DNA from: Kitasatospora albolonga
GTDB taxonomy: Bacteria > Actinomycetota > Actinomycetes > Streptomycetales > Streptomycetaceae
Direction of reading: 5' to 3'
Assembly: GCA_002082585.1 (NCBI GenBank)
Contig: CP020563.1
Coordinates: 1,544,001-1,608,000 of the forward strand
DNA: 64,000 nucleotides
Under the pieces are notes generated by a model, which worked only from the letters and a program-made list of their open reading frames with translations, did not search any database and was not told the origin of the DNA. Positions 9,032-19,213 of the stretch are shown one piece after another. The stretch's first letter is position 1; each line of letters starts with the position of its first letter. The position numbers were made by a program, and so were the translations under genes.

Positions 9032-11350
9032 ATGGCCAGCAAGCCGCCCACCGGTGACCCGGTCCAGGACGCCCCGCAGGTCGGGCCCGCCCCGCACGCC
9101 GCCGCCGGGCTGCCCGCCGTCGCCCACTCCCTGCGCATCGCCCAGCAGCAGATGGGCGTGCGCCGCACCGCGCAGACCCTCCTCAAGGTCAACCAGAAGG
9201 ACGGCTTCGACTGCCCCGGCTGCGCCTGGCCCGAGGGCGAGAAGCGGCACACCGCCGAATTCTGCGAGAACGGGGCGAAGGCCGTCGCCGAAGAGGCGAC
9301 ACTGCGCCGCGTCACCCCCGGCTTCTTCGCCGCCCACCCCGTCGCCGACCTCGCCGGGCGCAGCGGGTACTGGCTGGGCCAGCAGGGCCGGATCACCCAG
9401 CCGGTATACCTCTCCGAGGGCGCCGACCGGTACGAGGCGATCACCTGGGAACGCGCCTTCGCGATCATCGCCGAGGAGCTGACCGCACTCGGCTCGCCCG
9501 ACGAGGCCCTCTTCTACACCTCGGGCCGCACGAGCAACGAGGCCGCGTTCCTCCTCCAGCTCTTCGCCCGCGAGTTCGGCACCAACAACCTCCCCGACTG
9601 CTCCAACATGTGCCACGAGTCGTCCGGCTCGGCGCTCAACGAGACGATCGGCATCGGCAAGGGCAGCGTCTCCCTGGAGGACATCCACCAGGCCGACCTG
9701 ATCATCGTCGCCGGACAGAACCCCGGCACCAACCACCCCCGGATGCTCTCCGCCCTGGAGAAGGCCAAGACCTCCGGAGCGAGGATCATCTCGGTGAACC
9801 CGCTGCCCGAAGCGGGCATGGAGCGGTTCAAGAACCCCCAGACCCCGCACGGCATGCTCAAGGGCACAGCACTCAACGACCTCTTCCTCCAGATCCGCAT
9901 CGGCGGCGACCAGGCCCTCTTCCGCCTCCTCAACAAGCTGATCCTCGCCACCGAGGGCGCCGTCGACACCGCCTTCGTCACCGAACACACCCACGGTTAC
10001 GAAGCGTTCGCCAAGGCCGCCGAAGACGCCGACTGGGACGAGACCCTGAAGGCCACCGGCCTCACCCGCGCCGAGATCGAACAGGCCCTCGCCCTGGTCC
10101 TCGCCTCAAAGCGCACCATCGTCTGCTGGGCCATGGGCCTCACCCAGCACAAGCACTCCGTTCCCACGATCCGCGAAGTCGTCAACTTCCTCCTCCTGCG
10201 CGGAAACATCGGCCGCCCCGGCGCCGGGGTCTGCCCCGTGCGCGGCCACTCCAACGTCCAGGGCGACCGCACCATGGGCATCTTCGAACGGCCCGCACCG
10301 GCCTTCCTCGACGCCCTCGACAAGGAGTTCGGCATCACCTCGCCCCGCCACCACGGCTACGACGTGGTGCGCTCCATCCAGGCCCTGCGCGACGGCGAGG
10401 CCAAGGTCTTCTTCGCCATGGGCGGCAACTTCGTCGCCGCCACCCCCGACACCGCCGTCACCGAGGCCGCCATGCGCCGCGCCCGCCTCACCGTCCACGT
10501 GTCGACCAAGCTCAACCGCTCCCACGCCGTCACCGGCACCCGCGCGCTGATCCTGCCGACCCTCGGCCGCACCGACAAGGACGTCCAGGCGAGCGGAAAA
10601 CAGTTCGTCACCGTCGAGGACTCCATGGGCATGGTCCACGCCTCCCGCGGCAACCTCACCCCCGCGAGCCCCCACCTGCTCTCCGAGCCGGCCATCGTCG
10701 CCCGCCTCGCCCGCGCGGTCCTCGGCGCCGATTCCCGTACGCCGTGGGAGGAGTTCGAGCGGGACTACGCCGCCATCCGCGACCGCATCGCCCGCGTCGT
10801 CCCCGGCTTCGAGGACTTCAACACCCGTATCGCCCGCCCCGGCGGCTTCACCCTCCCCCACGCCCCCCGCGACGAACGCCGCTTCCCCACCGCCACCGGC
10901 CGAGCCAACTTCACCGCCGCCCCCGTCGAGTTCCCCGAACTCCCCGAAGGCCGCCTCCTGTTGCAGACCCTGCGCTCCCACGACCAGTACAACACCACCA
11001 TCTACGGCCTGGACGACCGCTACCGGGGCATCAGGAACGGCCGCCGCATCGTCATGGTCAACCCCGAGGACGCGGAAACCCTCGGCCTCCCCGACGGCTC
11101 CTACACCGACCTCGTCAGCGAGTGGAAGGACGGCGTCGAGCGCCGCGCGGAGGGCTTCCGCGTCGTCCACTACCCCACCGCCCGGGGCTGCGCCGCCGCC
11201 TACTACCCGGAGACCAACGTCCTGGTCCCGCTCGGCTCCACCGCCGACACCAGCAACACCCCGGCCAGCAAGTCCGTCGTCGTCCGGTTCGAGACCCCCC
11301 GGGCCGACGGGAGCCCCCGGGCCACGGAGACCCCTGGGGCCGCCGACTGA
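9032..11350 (+). CDS. FdhF/YdeP family molybdopterin oxidoreductase
   Basis: 772 residues from the ATG at 9032, preceded by GAAGGGGAG; an upstream in-frame start at 8957 would add 25 residues of non-conserved sequence. The N-terminal part carries the family's FDCPGCAWP stretch. Then come the formate-dehydrogenase-like molybdopterin domains (YTSGRTSNEAAFL, AGQNPGTNHPRM, RGHSNVQGDRTMG) and a C-terminal dinucleotide-binding domain (LRSHDQYNTTIYG). It should bind bis-MGD and carry out a redox reaction whose substrate is unknown; E. coli YdeP is linked to acid resistance. It is divergent from polA across a 168-base gap. Confidence 0.88.
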   Translation: MASKPPTGDPVQDAPQVGPAPHAAAGLPAVAHSLRIAQQQMGVRRTAQTLLKVNQKDGFDCPGCAWPEGEKRHTAEFCENGAKAVAEEATLRRVTPGFFAAHPVADLAGRSGYWLGQQGRITQPVYLSEGADRYEAITWERAFAIIAEELTALGSPDEALFYTSGRTSNEAAFLLQLFAREFGTNNLPDCSNMCHESSGSALNETIGIGKGSVSLEDIHQADLIIVAGQNPGTNHPRMLSALEKAKTSGARIISVNPLPEAGMERFKNPQTPHGMLKGTALNDLFLQIRIGGDQALFRLLNKLILATEGAVDTAFVTEHTHGYEAFAKAAEDADWDETLKATGLTRAEIEQALALVLASKRTIVCWAMGLTQHKHSVPTIREVVNFLLLRGNIGRPGAGVCPVRGHSNVQGDRTMGIFERPAPAFLDALDKEFGITSPRHHGYDVVRSIQALRDGEAKVFFAMGGNFVAATPDTAVTEAAMRRARLTVHVSTKLNRSHAVTGTRALILPTLGRTDKDVQASGKQFVTVEDSMGMVHASRGNLTPASPHLLSEPAIVARLARAVLGADSRTPWEEFERDYAAIRDRIARVVPGFEDFNTRIARPGGFTLPHAPRDERRFPTATGRANFTAAPVEFPELPEGRLLLQTLRSHDQYNTTIYGLDDRYRGIRNGRRIVMVNPEDAETLGLPDGSYTDLVSEWKDGVERRAEGFRVVHYPTARGCAAAYYPETNVLVPLGSTADTSNTPASKSVVVRFETPRADGSPRATETPGAAD

Positions 11351-11439
11351 AAACCGCCACTCCCTAAGCGTTTGCTCAGCCGTCTGATAAGAACAGTGCA
11401 GACAGCAATGAACCAGCGCAGACGATCGGAGCCGGACCC

Positions 11440-11910
11440 ATGGGCGAGCACACCGCACCCCTCTTCCCCCAGGAAGTCATCGACGAGTACGCGGCCCTCG
11501 GCGTCGACCTCCCCGCCCTCTTCTCCGCCGGCCACCTCGGCGAGCGCATGGGCGTGACCATCGTCGAGGCCGCCGCCGACCGCGTCGTCGGCACCATGCC
11601 CGTCGAGGGCAACACCCAGCCCTACGGCCTCCTGCACGGCGGCGCCTCCGCCGTCCTCGCCGAGACCCTCGGCTCCGTCGGCTCCATGCTCCACGGCGGC
11701 GCGGGCAAGATCGCCGTCGGCGTCGACCTGAACTGCACCCACCACCGGGGCGCCCGCAGCGGCCTCGTCACCGGCGTCGCCACCCCCGTGCACCGGGGCC
11801 GCTCGACCGCCACGTACGAGATCGTCATCACCGACGAACAGGACAAGCGGGTCTGCACCGCCCGCCTCACCTGCCTCCTCCGCGACGCCCCCCGCCCCGA
11901 CGCCGGCTGA
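11440..11910 (+). CDS. PaaI-like hotdog-fold thioesterase
   Basis: 156 residues. The hotdog domain covers about 35-145, with YGLLHGGASAVLAETLGS around residue 65, where HGG and the following Glu/Asp region form the active site in PaaI/YdiI-type acyl-CoA thioesterases. GVDLNCTHHRGAR is the next conserved strand. It should hydrolyse an acyl-CoA or aryl-CoA thioester in the cytoplasm, substrate unknown. It starts 89 bases after the molybdopterin oxidoreductase gene on the same strand and is followed by a strong hairpin, so the two may form one operon. Confidence 0.85.
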   Translation: MGEHTAPLFPQEVIDEYAALGVDLPALFSAGHLGERMGVTIVEAAADRVVGTMPVEGNTQPYGLLHGGASAVLAETLGSVGSMLHGGAGKIAVGVDLNCTHHRGARSGLVTGVATPVHRGRSTATYEIVITDEQDKRVCTARLTCLLRDAPRPDAG

Positions 11911-11990
11911 CACCCGCAACCCCCGGCGGCACCCCGCGTCACCCCCGTACCACCCCGTAAAGACCCCCCACCACCCCCGCACCACCACCC

Positions 11991-12030
11991 CTGCCCGGCC
12001 GGAATCGCACCGCGCATTCCGGCCGGGCAG
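11991..12030 (+). terminator. Terminator after the thioesterase gene
   Basis: CTGCCCGGCCGGAAT and ATTCCGGCCGGGCAG form a perfect 15-bp stem with a 10-base loop, 80 bases past the stop codon. Confidence 0.85.
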
Positions 12031-12437
12031 CGTCATATCCCCACCAAACCCAAGGTCGTTGATCGGCACACTCGGTCAACACCCTTGACGCCGAGCGACG
12101 TTCCGTGAGCCACTCAGCAGCCACATTGGCCTCAGCGAACCCGAACGCACCCTCACCGTTGTAACACTCCGTAACAACCACGAAATGCGAAAACCAGCCG
12201 CCCACCCCGGCCCGAGGCCCCCGGGGCACTCCGGCGCGCCCGACGCCGCCCCCACCCCGCGTCAGCACCATGATCACCCCAAGCCCCTTAGCAGAGCTGC
12301 GCGTTCTCAGCATGTGGTCACTCCGCACTCCGTGCCAAAGCCACCCATCTACGCCCAGGAACCTCAAGCCTTGCTCAAGGGCATAACAAGAGAGTCACAT
12401 CCGTCGCCGACCCATCCCGGACGCCCCCAGCTGCGCT

Positions 12438-12443
12438 TAGAGT
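12438..12443 (+). promoter_or_regulatory. livK: Possible -10 element of the liv operon
   Basis: TAGAGT fits the Streptomyces vegetative -10 consensus (TAGRRT). No good -35 hexamer is seen 16-18 bases upstream, so this is a weak call. Confidence 0.3.
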
Positions 12444-12565
12444 CACCGCCAGTCACCGCGCCGCCGGGCGTGTCTGCTGCACGGCCCCCTGTACCACCCC
12501 AGTACGGCCCGGCGATCGACACGGCACCTCATGCAGAGGAGGCCGCGCCAGGGAAAGGACCCATC

Positions 12566-13798
12566 GTGCGACACCGTTCTTTGCTCATACTCACCGCCGT
12601 GCTCACCACAGGAGCACTCACCCTCACCGCCTGCGGTTCGCGCGACGACAGCAACAACAGCAGCGGCGACAGCGGCACCACCACCGTCGTCATCGGCCTC
12701 GACGCCCCGCTCACCGGCGACCTCTCCGCCCTCGGCCTCGGCATCAAGAACTCCGCCGACCTCGCCGTCAAGCAGGCCAACGAGAAGAAGTACGTCGAAG
12801 GCGTCACCTTCAAGATCCAGGCCCTCGACGACCAGGCCCAGCCGTCCTCCGGCCAGCAGAACGCCAGCAAGCTCGTCGCCAACAAGGACGTCCTCGGCGT
12901 CGTCGGCCCCCTGAACTCCTCCGTCGGCGAATCCATGCAGAAGGTCCTCGCCGACGCCAAGCTCGTCCAGGTCTCCCCCGCCAACACCTCGCCCTCCCTC
13001 ACCCAGGGCCAGAAGTGGAACGAGGGCACCAAGGAGCGCCCCTTCGCCTCCTACTTCCGCACCTCCACCACCGACGCGGTCCAGGGCCCCTTCGCGGCGC
13101 AGTACCTCTTCAACGACGCCAAGAAGAAGAACGTCTTCGTCATCGACGACAAGAAGACCTACGGCGCCGGCCTCGCCGGCACCTTCAAGGCCGAGTTCCA
13201 GAAGCTCGGCGGCAAGATCGCCGGCACCCAGCACATCGACCCCGAGACCAAGGACTTCTCCTCGGTCGCCACCCAGGTCAAGAGCTCCGGCGCCGACGTC
13301 GTCTACTACGGCGGCGAGTACCCCGCGGCCGGCCCGCTCAGCAAGCAGATCAAGAAGGCCGGAGCCAAGATCCCCGTCGTCGGCGGCGACGGCATCTACA
13401 GCGGCGAGTACATCAAGCTCTCCGGCGCCGAAGGCGTCGGCGACCTCGCCACCTCCGTCGGCGCACCGATCGACACCCTGCCGTCCGCCAAGGAGTTCGT
13501 CGCGAACTACGAGAAGGCCGGCTACAAGGAGCCCTTCGAGGCGTACGGCGGCTACTCCTACGACGCCGCCTGGTCGATCATCGAGGCCGTGAAGGCGGTC
13601 GTCGAGGGCAACGACGGCAAGCTCCCGAGCGACGCCCGCGCCCAGGTCGCCGAGGCCGTCGGCAAGGTCGACTTCGAGGGCGTCACCGGCAAGGTCTCCT
13701 TCGACGAGTTCGGCGACACCACCAACAAGCAGCTCACTGTCTACGAGTACAAGGACGGCGACTGGGTGGCGGTCAAGTCCGGCGAACTCACCAGCTGA
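12566..13798 (+). CDS. livK: Branched-chain amino acid ABC transporter, substrate-binding lipoprotein
   Basis: 410 residues from the GTG at 12566 (GGAAAGG 7 bases upstream). This start gives a proper lipoprotein signal: basic RHR, a hydrophobic core, and the lipobox LTAC with Cys23 as lipid attachment site. An upstream in-frame ATG at 12185 would bury this signal behind 127 unlikely residues. A Ser/Asn/Gly linker leads to a type I periplasmic-binding fold (IGLDAPLTGDLSALG, VGPLNSS, YYGGEYPAAGPL). It captures leucine, isoleucine, valine or related amino acids outside the membrane and hands them to the LivHM permease. A hairpin after the gene probably raises its level relative to the permease genes. 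Confidence 0.93.
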   Translation: MRHRSLLILTAVLTTGALTLTACGSRDDSNNSSGDSGTTTVVIGLDAPLTGDLSALGLGIKNSADLAVKQANEKKYVEGVTFKIQALDDQAQPSSGQQNASKLVANKDVLGVVGPLNSSVGESMQKVLADAKLVQVSPANTSPSLTQGQKWNEGTKERPFASYFRTSTTDAVQGPFAAQYLFNDAKKKNVFVIDDKKTYGAGLAGTFKAEFQKLGGKIAGTQHIDPETKDFSSVATQVKSSGADVVYYGGEYPAAGPLSKQIKKAGAKIPVVGGDGIYSGEYIKLSGAEGVGDLATSVGAPIDTLPSAKEFVANYEKAGYKEPFEAYGGYSYDAAWSIIEAVKAVVEGNDGKLPSDARAQVAEAVGKVDFEGVTGKVSFDEFGDTTNKQLTVYEYKDGDWVAVKSGELTS

Positions 13799-13821
13799 CC
13801 CACCAGCCCGACCCACCACCG

Positions 13822-13859
13822 GCAGCGCGGGGCACCGCACACCAGGCGCCCCGCGCTGC
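13822..13859 (+). terminator. Intercistronic hairpin between livK and livH
   Basis: GCAGCGCGGGGC and GCCCCGCGCTGC form a perfect 12-bp stem with a 14-base loop. It lies in a 94-base gap inside one operon, so it probably acts as a partial terminator or mRNA-stabilising element that favours the binding protein. Confidence 0.7.
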
Positions 13860-13892
13860 GCTATATCCGGCGAAAGACACGGAGGACCCGCG

Positions 13893-14822
13893 GTGAACGA
13901 ACTGCCGCAACAGCTGGTCAACGGCCTGCTACTCGGATCGATGTACGGGCTCGTCGCCATTGGCTACACGATGGTCTACGGCATTGTCCAGCTCATCAAC
14001 TTCGCCCACGGCGAGATCTTCATGACCGGTGGCTTCGGGGCCCTCACGGTCTGGCTCATACTCCCCAGCGGCACCGGCGTGCTGCTCGCACTCCCCCTCA
14101 TGCTCATCGGCGCGATCATCGTCGCCACCACCATCGCCATCGGGGCGGAACGATTCGCCTACCGGCCGCTCCGCGGCGGCCCACGCCTGGCACCCCTCAT
14201 CACCGCCATCGGCCTCTCGCTCGCACTCCAGCAAGCCGTATGGGCCTGGTACCCCGGCGCCAAGTCCGCCCGCACCTTCCCCGAGATCCCCGGCGGCCCC
14301 TTCGAGCTCGGACCCGTCACCATCCAGACCGGTGACGTCTTCCTCCTCATCGCCGCCCCCGTCTCCATGGGCATCCTCGGCTACTTCGTCATGAAGACCC
14401 GCACCGGCCGCGGCATGCAGGCCACCGCCCAGGACCCCGACACCGCCAAGCTCATGGGCATCAACACCGACCGCATCATCGTGGTCGCCTTCGCCCTCGG
14501 CGCCACCTTCGCCGCCATCGGAGCCGTCGCCTACGGCCTCAAGTACGGCGAAGTCCAGTTCCGCATGGGCTTCCTCCTCGGCCTCAAAGCCTTCACCGCA
14601 GCCGTCCTCGGCGGCATCGGCAACATCTACGGCGCCATGATCGGCGGCCTCACCCTCGGCGTCGCCGAAACCATGGCCGCCGCCTACGTCTCCGAAATCC
14701 CCGGCCTCGAACAGCTCGGCGGCCAGTCCTGGGCCAACGCCTGGGCCTTCGTACTCCTCATCCTCGTGCTCCTCTTCCGGCCCCAAGGCATCATGGGCGA
14801 GCGCGTCACGGACAGGGCGTGA
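13893..14822 (+). CDS. livH: Branched-chain amino acid ABC transporter permease LivH
   Basis: 309 residues, GTG start with GGAGGA upstream. About eight hydrophobic segments, with the LivH N-terminus QLVNGLLLGSMYGLVAIGYT and YGIVQLINFAHGEI, and the late loop AFTAAVLGGIGNIYGAMIGG that contacts the ATPases. It forms the membrane channel together with LivM. The stop codon overlaps the GTG of livM. Confidence 0.94.
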   Translation: MNELPQQLVNGLLLGSMYGLVAIGYTMVYGIVQLINFAHGEIFMTGGFGALTVWLILPSGTGVLLALPLMLIGAIIVATTIAIGAERFAYRPLRGGPRLAPLITAIGLSLALQQAVWAWYPGAKSARTFPEIPGGPFELGPVTIQTGDVFLLIAAPVSMGILGYFVMKTRTGRGMQATAQDPDTAKLMGINTDRIIVVAFALGATFAAIGAVAYGLKYGEVQFRMGFLLGLKAFTAAVLGGIGNIYGAMIGGLTLGVAETMAAAYVSEIPGLEQLGGQSWANAWAFVLLILVLLFRPQGIMGERVTDRA

Positions 14823-16657
14823 GCACCATGACCACCACACAGACCACCACCAAGGTCACCGCACCCGCACCGGCCGAACCCGCCACCAGCGGCATCCTCG
14901 CCCTCCCCCCGCACATCGCACGGGCGACCGCCACCGCAGGCGGCGCGCTCACCGTCATATCCGCCTTCCTCGCCTGGACCTGGACCTCCGCCTTCCCCGG
15001 CGACCTCACGGTCTACGGCTACCCCGGCGGCCTCCAGTGGCTCGTCCTCGTCAGCGGCGCCCTCCTCGCCCTCTTCGGCCTCTCCTCCTACGGGATCAAG
15101 GGCCTCACCTGGCTCACCCCCCAGGGCGCCGACCCCGCGATCCGGCTCGCCGCCTACGCCGCCCTCGCCACCGCCTGGTTCTCCATGGGCGCCATCGCCA
15201 CCACCCTCGGCGGCGTCGTCAACCTCGAACCCGGCGCCTACGTCGCCCTCGCCGGCACCCTCATCGGCTGGATCGGCGCCCGCTCCCTCCCCTACGAGCG
15301 GCCCGAAACCACCCCCGCCGACCCCGAGGACACCGGCTTCGGCCAGTTCAAGCACAACCTCGGCAACCGCTGGGAGACCTACAAGGGCGCCTTCGCCACC
15401 GGCACCGCCGCCCCTGCCAAGACCCTCCCCTCGTACATCGAGATCCTCATCGTCGCCGTCGTCCTCGCCCTCGGCCTGGTCGTCTTCACCTACGGCATCA
15501 CCACCGAGTACGACGAACTCTTCATCGGCTTCCTCATCACCGCGGGCTTCGGCTTCGCGGCGATCCAGAAAGCCGGCCTCATCCAGCGCGTCTCCGCCCT
15601 CACGGCACGCCACCGCAACGTAACCCTCGTCGGCGCCTTCGCCGCCGCCGCGGCCTTCCCGTTCACCCAGTCCGACGACCAGTACGCGACCATCGGCGTC
15701 AACATCCTGATCTTCGCCACCGTCGCCCTCGGCCTCAACATCGTCGTCGGCCTCGCCGGACTCCTCGACCTCGGCTACGTCGCCTTCCTCGGCGTCGGCG
15801 CCTACGCCGCGGCCCTCGTCTCCGGCTCCCCCACCTCGCCCTTCGGCATCCACCTGCCCTTCTGGCAGGCGATCCTCGTCGGCGCCGTCGCCTCCATGAT
15901 CTTCGGCGTCCTCATCGGCGCCCCCACCCTGCGACTGCGCGGCGACTACCTCGCCATCGTCACCCTCGGCTTCGGAGAGATCTTCCGCATCGCCGTCCTC
16001 AACCTCGACGGCACCTCCGGACCCGACGTCACCAACGGCTCCAACGGCATCTCCTCGATCCCGAACCTCAACCTGTTCGGCTTCGACTTCGGCGCCACCC
16101 ACACCATCGCCGGATTCACCATCGGCCGCTTCGCCAACTACTTCTTCCTCATGCTGCTGGTCACCCTCATCGTGGTCGTGGTCTTCCGCCGCAGCGCGGA
16201 ATCCCGCATCGGCCGAGCCTGGGTCGCCATCCGCGAGGACGAGACCGCCGCCGAAGCCATGGGCATCAACGGTTTCCGCACCAAGCTCATCGCCTTCGCC
16301 CTCGGCGCCACCCTCGCCGGCCTCGCCGGAGCCGTACAGGCACACGTCACCTACACCGTGACCCCCGAGCAGTACCAGTTCGCCCACGCCGTCCCGCCCA
16401 ACTCGGCCTTCCTCCTCGCGGCGGTCGTCCTCGGCGGCATGGGCACCATCAGCGGACCCCTCGTCGGCGGCGCCCTCCTCTTCCTCATCCCGGCCAAGCT
16501 CCAGTTCATGAGCGACTACCAGCTCTTCGCCTTCGGGCTCGCCCTGGTCCTCCTCATGCGCTTCCGCCCCGAGGGCCTCATCGCCAACCGCCGCCAGCAA
16601 CTCGAGTTCCACGAGAAGGACGAAGCGCCCGCCACCCTCACCAAGGCAGGGGCCTGA
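14819..16657 (+). CDS. livM: Branched-chain amino acid ABC transporter permease LivM, N-terminally extended
   Basis: 612 residues; GTG start overlapping the livH stop (GTGA), with an alternative ATG at 14828. The conserved LivM domain begins only near residue 240-290 (NILIFATVALGLNIVVGLAGLLDLGYVAFLGVG is its core stretch, read in pieces) and ends GLIANRR. The first 210 residues add about five further hydrophobic segments and a hydrophilic loop with DPEDTGFGQFKHNLG. Typical LivM proteins have about 320-430 residues, so the N-terminal membrane region is an extension of unknown role. It pairs with LivH as the translocation channel. Confidence 0.92.
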   Translation: MSTMTTTQTTTKVTAPAPAEPATSGILALPPHIARATATAGGALTVISAFLAWTWTSAFPGDLTVYGYPGGLQWLVLVSGALLALFGLSSYGIKGLTWLTPQGADPAIRLAAYAALATAWFSMGAIATTLGGVVNLEPGAYVALAGTLIGWIGARSLPYERPETTPADPEDTGFGQFKHNLGNRWETYKGAFATGTAAPAKTLPSYIEILIVAVVLALGLVVFTYGITTEYDELFIGFLITAGFGFAAIQKAGLIQRVSALTARHRNVTLVGAFAAAAAFPFTQSDDQYATIGVNILIFATVALGLNIVVGLAGLLDLGYVAFLGVGAYAAALVSGSPTSPFGIHLPFWQAILVGAVASMIFGVLIGAPTLRLRGDYLAIVTLGFGEIFRIAVLNLDGTSGPDVTNGSNGISSIPNLNLFGFDFGATHTIAGFTIGRFANYFFLMLLVTLIVVVVFRRSAESRIGRAWVAIREDETAAEAMGINGFRTKLIAFALGATLAGLAGAVQAHVTYTVTPEQYQFAHAVPPNSAFLLAAVVLGGMGTISGPLVGGALLFLIPAKLQFMSDYQLFAFGLALVLLMRFRPEGLIANRRQQLEFHEKDEAPATLTKAGA

Positions 16658-16659
16658 CG

Positions 16660-17654
<995 letters not shown>

Positions 17655-17658
<4 letters not shown>

Positions 17659-18371
17659 CCGCACTACTCGAAGTCGAGGACCTGCGCGTCGCCTACGGCA
17701 AGATCGAGGCCGTCAAGGGAATCTCGTTCAAGGTCGAGGAAGGCGAAGTCGTCACCCTCATCGGCACCAACGGCGCCGGCAAGACGACAACGCTGCGCAC
17801 CCTCTCCGGACTGATCAAGCCGCTCGCCGGCCAGATCAAGTTCAACGGCAAGTCCCTCCGCAAGATCCCGGCCCACCAGGTCGTCTCGCTCGGACTCGCC
17901 CACTCCCCCGAGGGCCGCCACATCTTCCCCCGCATGTCCATCGAGGACAACCTGCGCCTCGGCGCCTTCCTCCGCAAGGACAGCGACGGGATCGCCAAGG
18001 ACATCCAGCGCGCCTACGACCTCTTCCCCATCCTGGGAGAGCGCCGCAAGCAGGCCGCCGGAACCCTGTCCGGCGGCGAGCAGCAGATGCTCGCCATGGG
18101 CCGGGCACTGATGTCCCAGCCGAAGCTGCTCATGCTCGACGAGCCCTCCATGGGCCTCTCCCCGATCATGATGCAGAAGATCATGGCGACCATCACCGAA
18201 CTGCGCGAGCAGGGCACCACCATCCTGCTCGTCGAGCAGAACGCCCAGGCGGCGCTCTCGCTCGCCAACCACGCGCACGTGATGGAGGTCGGCAGCATCG
18301 TCCTCTCCGGCACCGGAGAGAACCTGCTGCACGACGACTCGGTCCGCAAGGCGTACCTCGGCGAGGACTGA
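17655..18371 (+). CDS. livF: Branched-chain amino acid ABC transporter ATPase LivF
   Basis: 238 residues. Walker A GTNGAGKTT near residue 39-47, signature LSGGEQQMLAMGRALM, Walker B LLMLDEPSMGLSP and switch His-equivalent in LLVEQNAQAAL, all as in LivF. It forms the ATPase dimer with LivG. It is the last gene of the livKHMGF operon and is followed by a strong terminator. Confidence 0.95.
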
Positions 18372-18391
18372 GGTCCCCTCCCGTACGCGAA

Positions 18392-18434
18392 GAGGCCCAC
18401 ACCCGGTTCACCCCGGGTGCGGGCCTCTTTCCTT
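18392..18434. terminator. Strong terminator after livF, probably bidirectional
   Basis: GAGGCCCACACCCGG and CCGGGTGCGGGCCTC pair over 15 positions with one mismatch and a 6-base loop, followed by TTTCCTTT on the plus strand. It lies between livF and the convergent response regulator gene. Confidence 0.88.
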
Positions 18435-18458
18435 TACGCGTACGTCGGCGGTACGGGG

Positions 18459-19115
18459 CTACTCGGCCGCCTTCTTCTTCTCCTCGGCGTCCGCGATCAG
18501 CGCCTCCGCCAGCTGCTGCATCGACATCCGGCGGTCCATCGACGTCTTCTGAATCCACCGGAACGCGGCCGGCTCGGAGAGCCCGTAATCCGTCTGAAGA
18601 ATGCTCTTCGCCCGGTCCACCAGCTTCCGGGTCTCCAGCCGCTGCGACAGGTCCGCGATCTCGCTCTCCAGCGCCTTCAGCTCCGCGAACCGGGAGACGG
18701 CCATCTCGATGGCCGGCACCACGTCGCTCTTGCTGAACGGCTTCACCAGGTACGCCATCGCCCCGGCGTCCCGGGCCCGCTCGACGAGGTCGCGCTGCGA
18801 GAAGGCGGTGAGCATGAGGACGGGCGCGATGGACTCCTCGGCGATCTTCTCGGCGGCGGAGATCCCGTCGAGGACCGGCATCTTCACGTCCAGGATGACG
18901 AGGTCCGGCTTGTGCTCCCGGGCCAGCTCGACGGCCTGCTGCCCGTCGCCCGCCTCCCCGACGACGGAGTAGCCCTCCTCCTCCAGCATCTCCTTGAGGT
19001 CGAGGCGGATGAGGGCCTCGTCCTCGGCGATGACGACGCGGGTCGTCAGCGGCGGGACGTGCGACTTGTCGTCGTCGACGGCGTCTACGGGCTGGGGCGA
19101 CTCGGGGGTGGTCAC
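18459..19115 (-). CDS. ANTAR-domain response regulator (PdtaR-like)
   Basis: 218 residues from the GTG at 19115, with GAGGAG 5-10 bases upstream. Receiver domain about 25-140 with the acidic pair E31/D32, phosphoacceptor Asp76 in VILDVKMP, Thr103 and Lys125. An RNA-binding ANTAR domain follows (about 154-209: LETRKLVDRAKSIL, AFRWIQKTSMD). ANTAR regulators act by antitermination on nascent RNA; the closest known relative by motif is mycobacterial PdtaR (Rv1626). No partner histidine kinase is next to it. It is convergent with livF. Confidence 0.9.
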   Translation of the reverse strand: MTTPESPQPVDAVDDDKSHVPPLTTRVVIAEDEALIRLDLKEMLEEEGYSVVGEAGDGQQAVELAREHKPDLVILDVKMPVLDGISAAEKIAEESIAPVLMLTAFSQRDLVERARDAGAMAYLVKPFSKSDVVPAIEMAVSRFAELKALESEIADLSQRLETRKLVDRAKSILQTDYGLSEPAAFRWIQKTSMDRRMSMQQLAEALIADAEEKKKAAE

Positions 19116-19213
19116 GGGGCTCCTCGGTAAGGACAGGGATGCAGCTCCCAAGAGCCTACCTAGCTCCTGTAAGGTAGTGACGCGCAGGGCAGCAATAGCC
19201 CTTCCTTTCTAAG
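19116..19213. other. Promoter gap between response regulator gene and tRNA gene
   Basis: 98 bases between divergent genes. It holds an inverted repeat CTACCT/AGGTAG with a 10-base spacer (about 19156-19177). No clear promoter hexamers could be assigned. Confidence 0.35.

Larger units (their letters stand above)
11911..12565. other. 655-base gap upstream of the liv operon
   Basis: I find no convincing gene here. It holds the thioesterase terminator, an inverted repeat (TTGATCG at 12059-12065, CGGTCAA at 12073-12079, one mismatch), a dyad CCTTGCTCAAGG at 12369-12380 and a TAGAGT -10-like hexamer at 12438-12443. In-frame sequence upstream of the binding-protein start is Pro/His rich and looks non-coding. 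The long leader suggests complex control of the amino acid transporter. Confidence 0.6.

Noticed and set aside
12185..12565. N-terminal extension of the LivK binding protein
   Set aside because: It would place 127 Pro/His-rich residues before a clear lipoprotein signal.
15037..16659. Upstream extension of LivG
   Set aside because: It is an Arg/Pro-rich out-of-frame reading of livM; livG starts at 16660.
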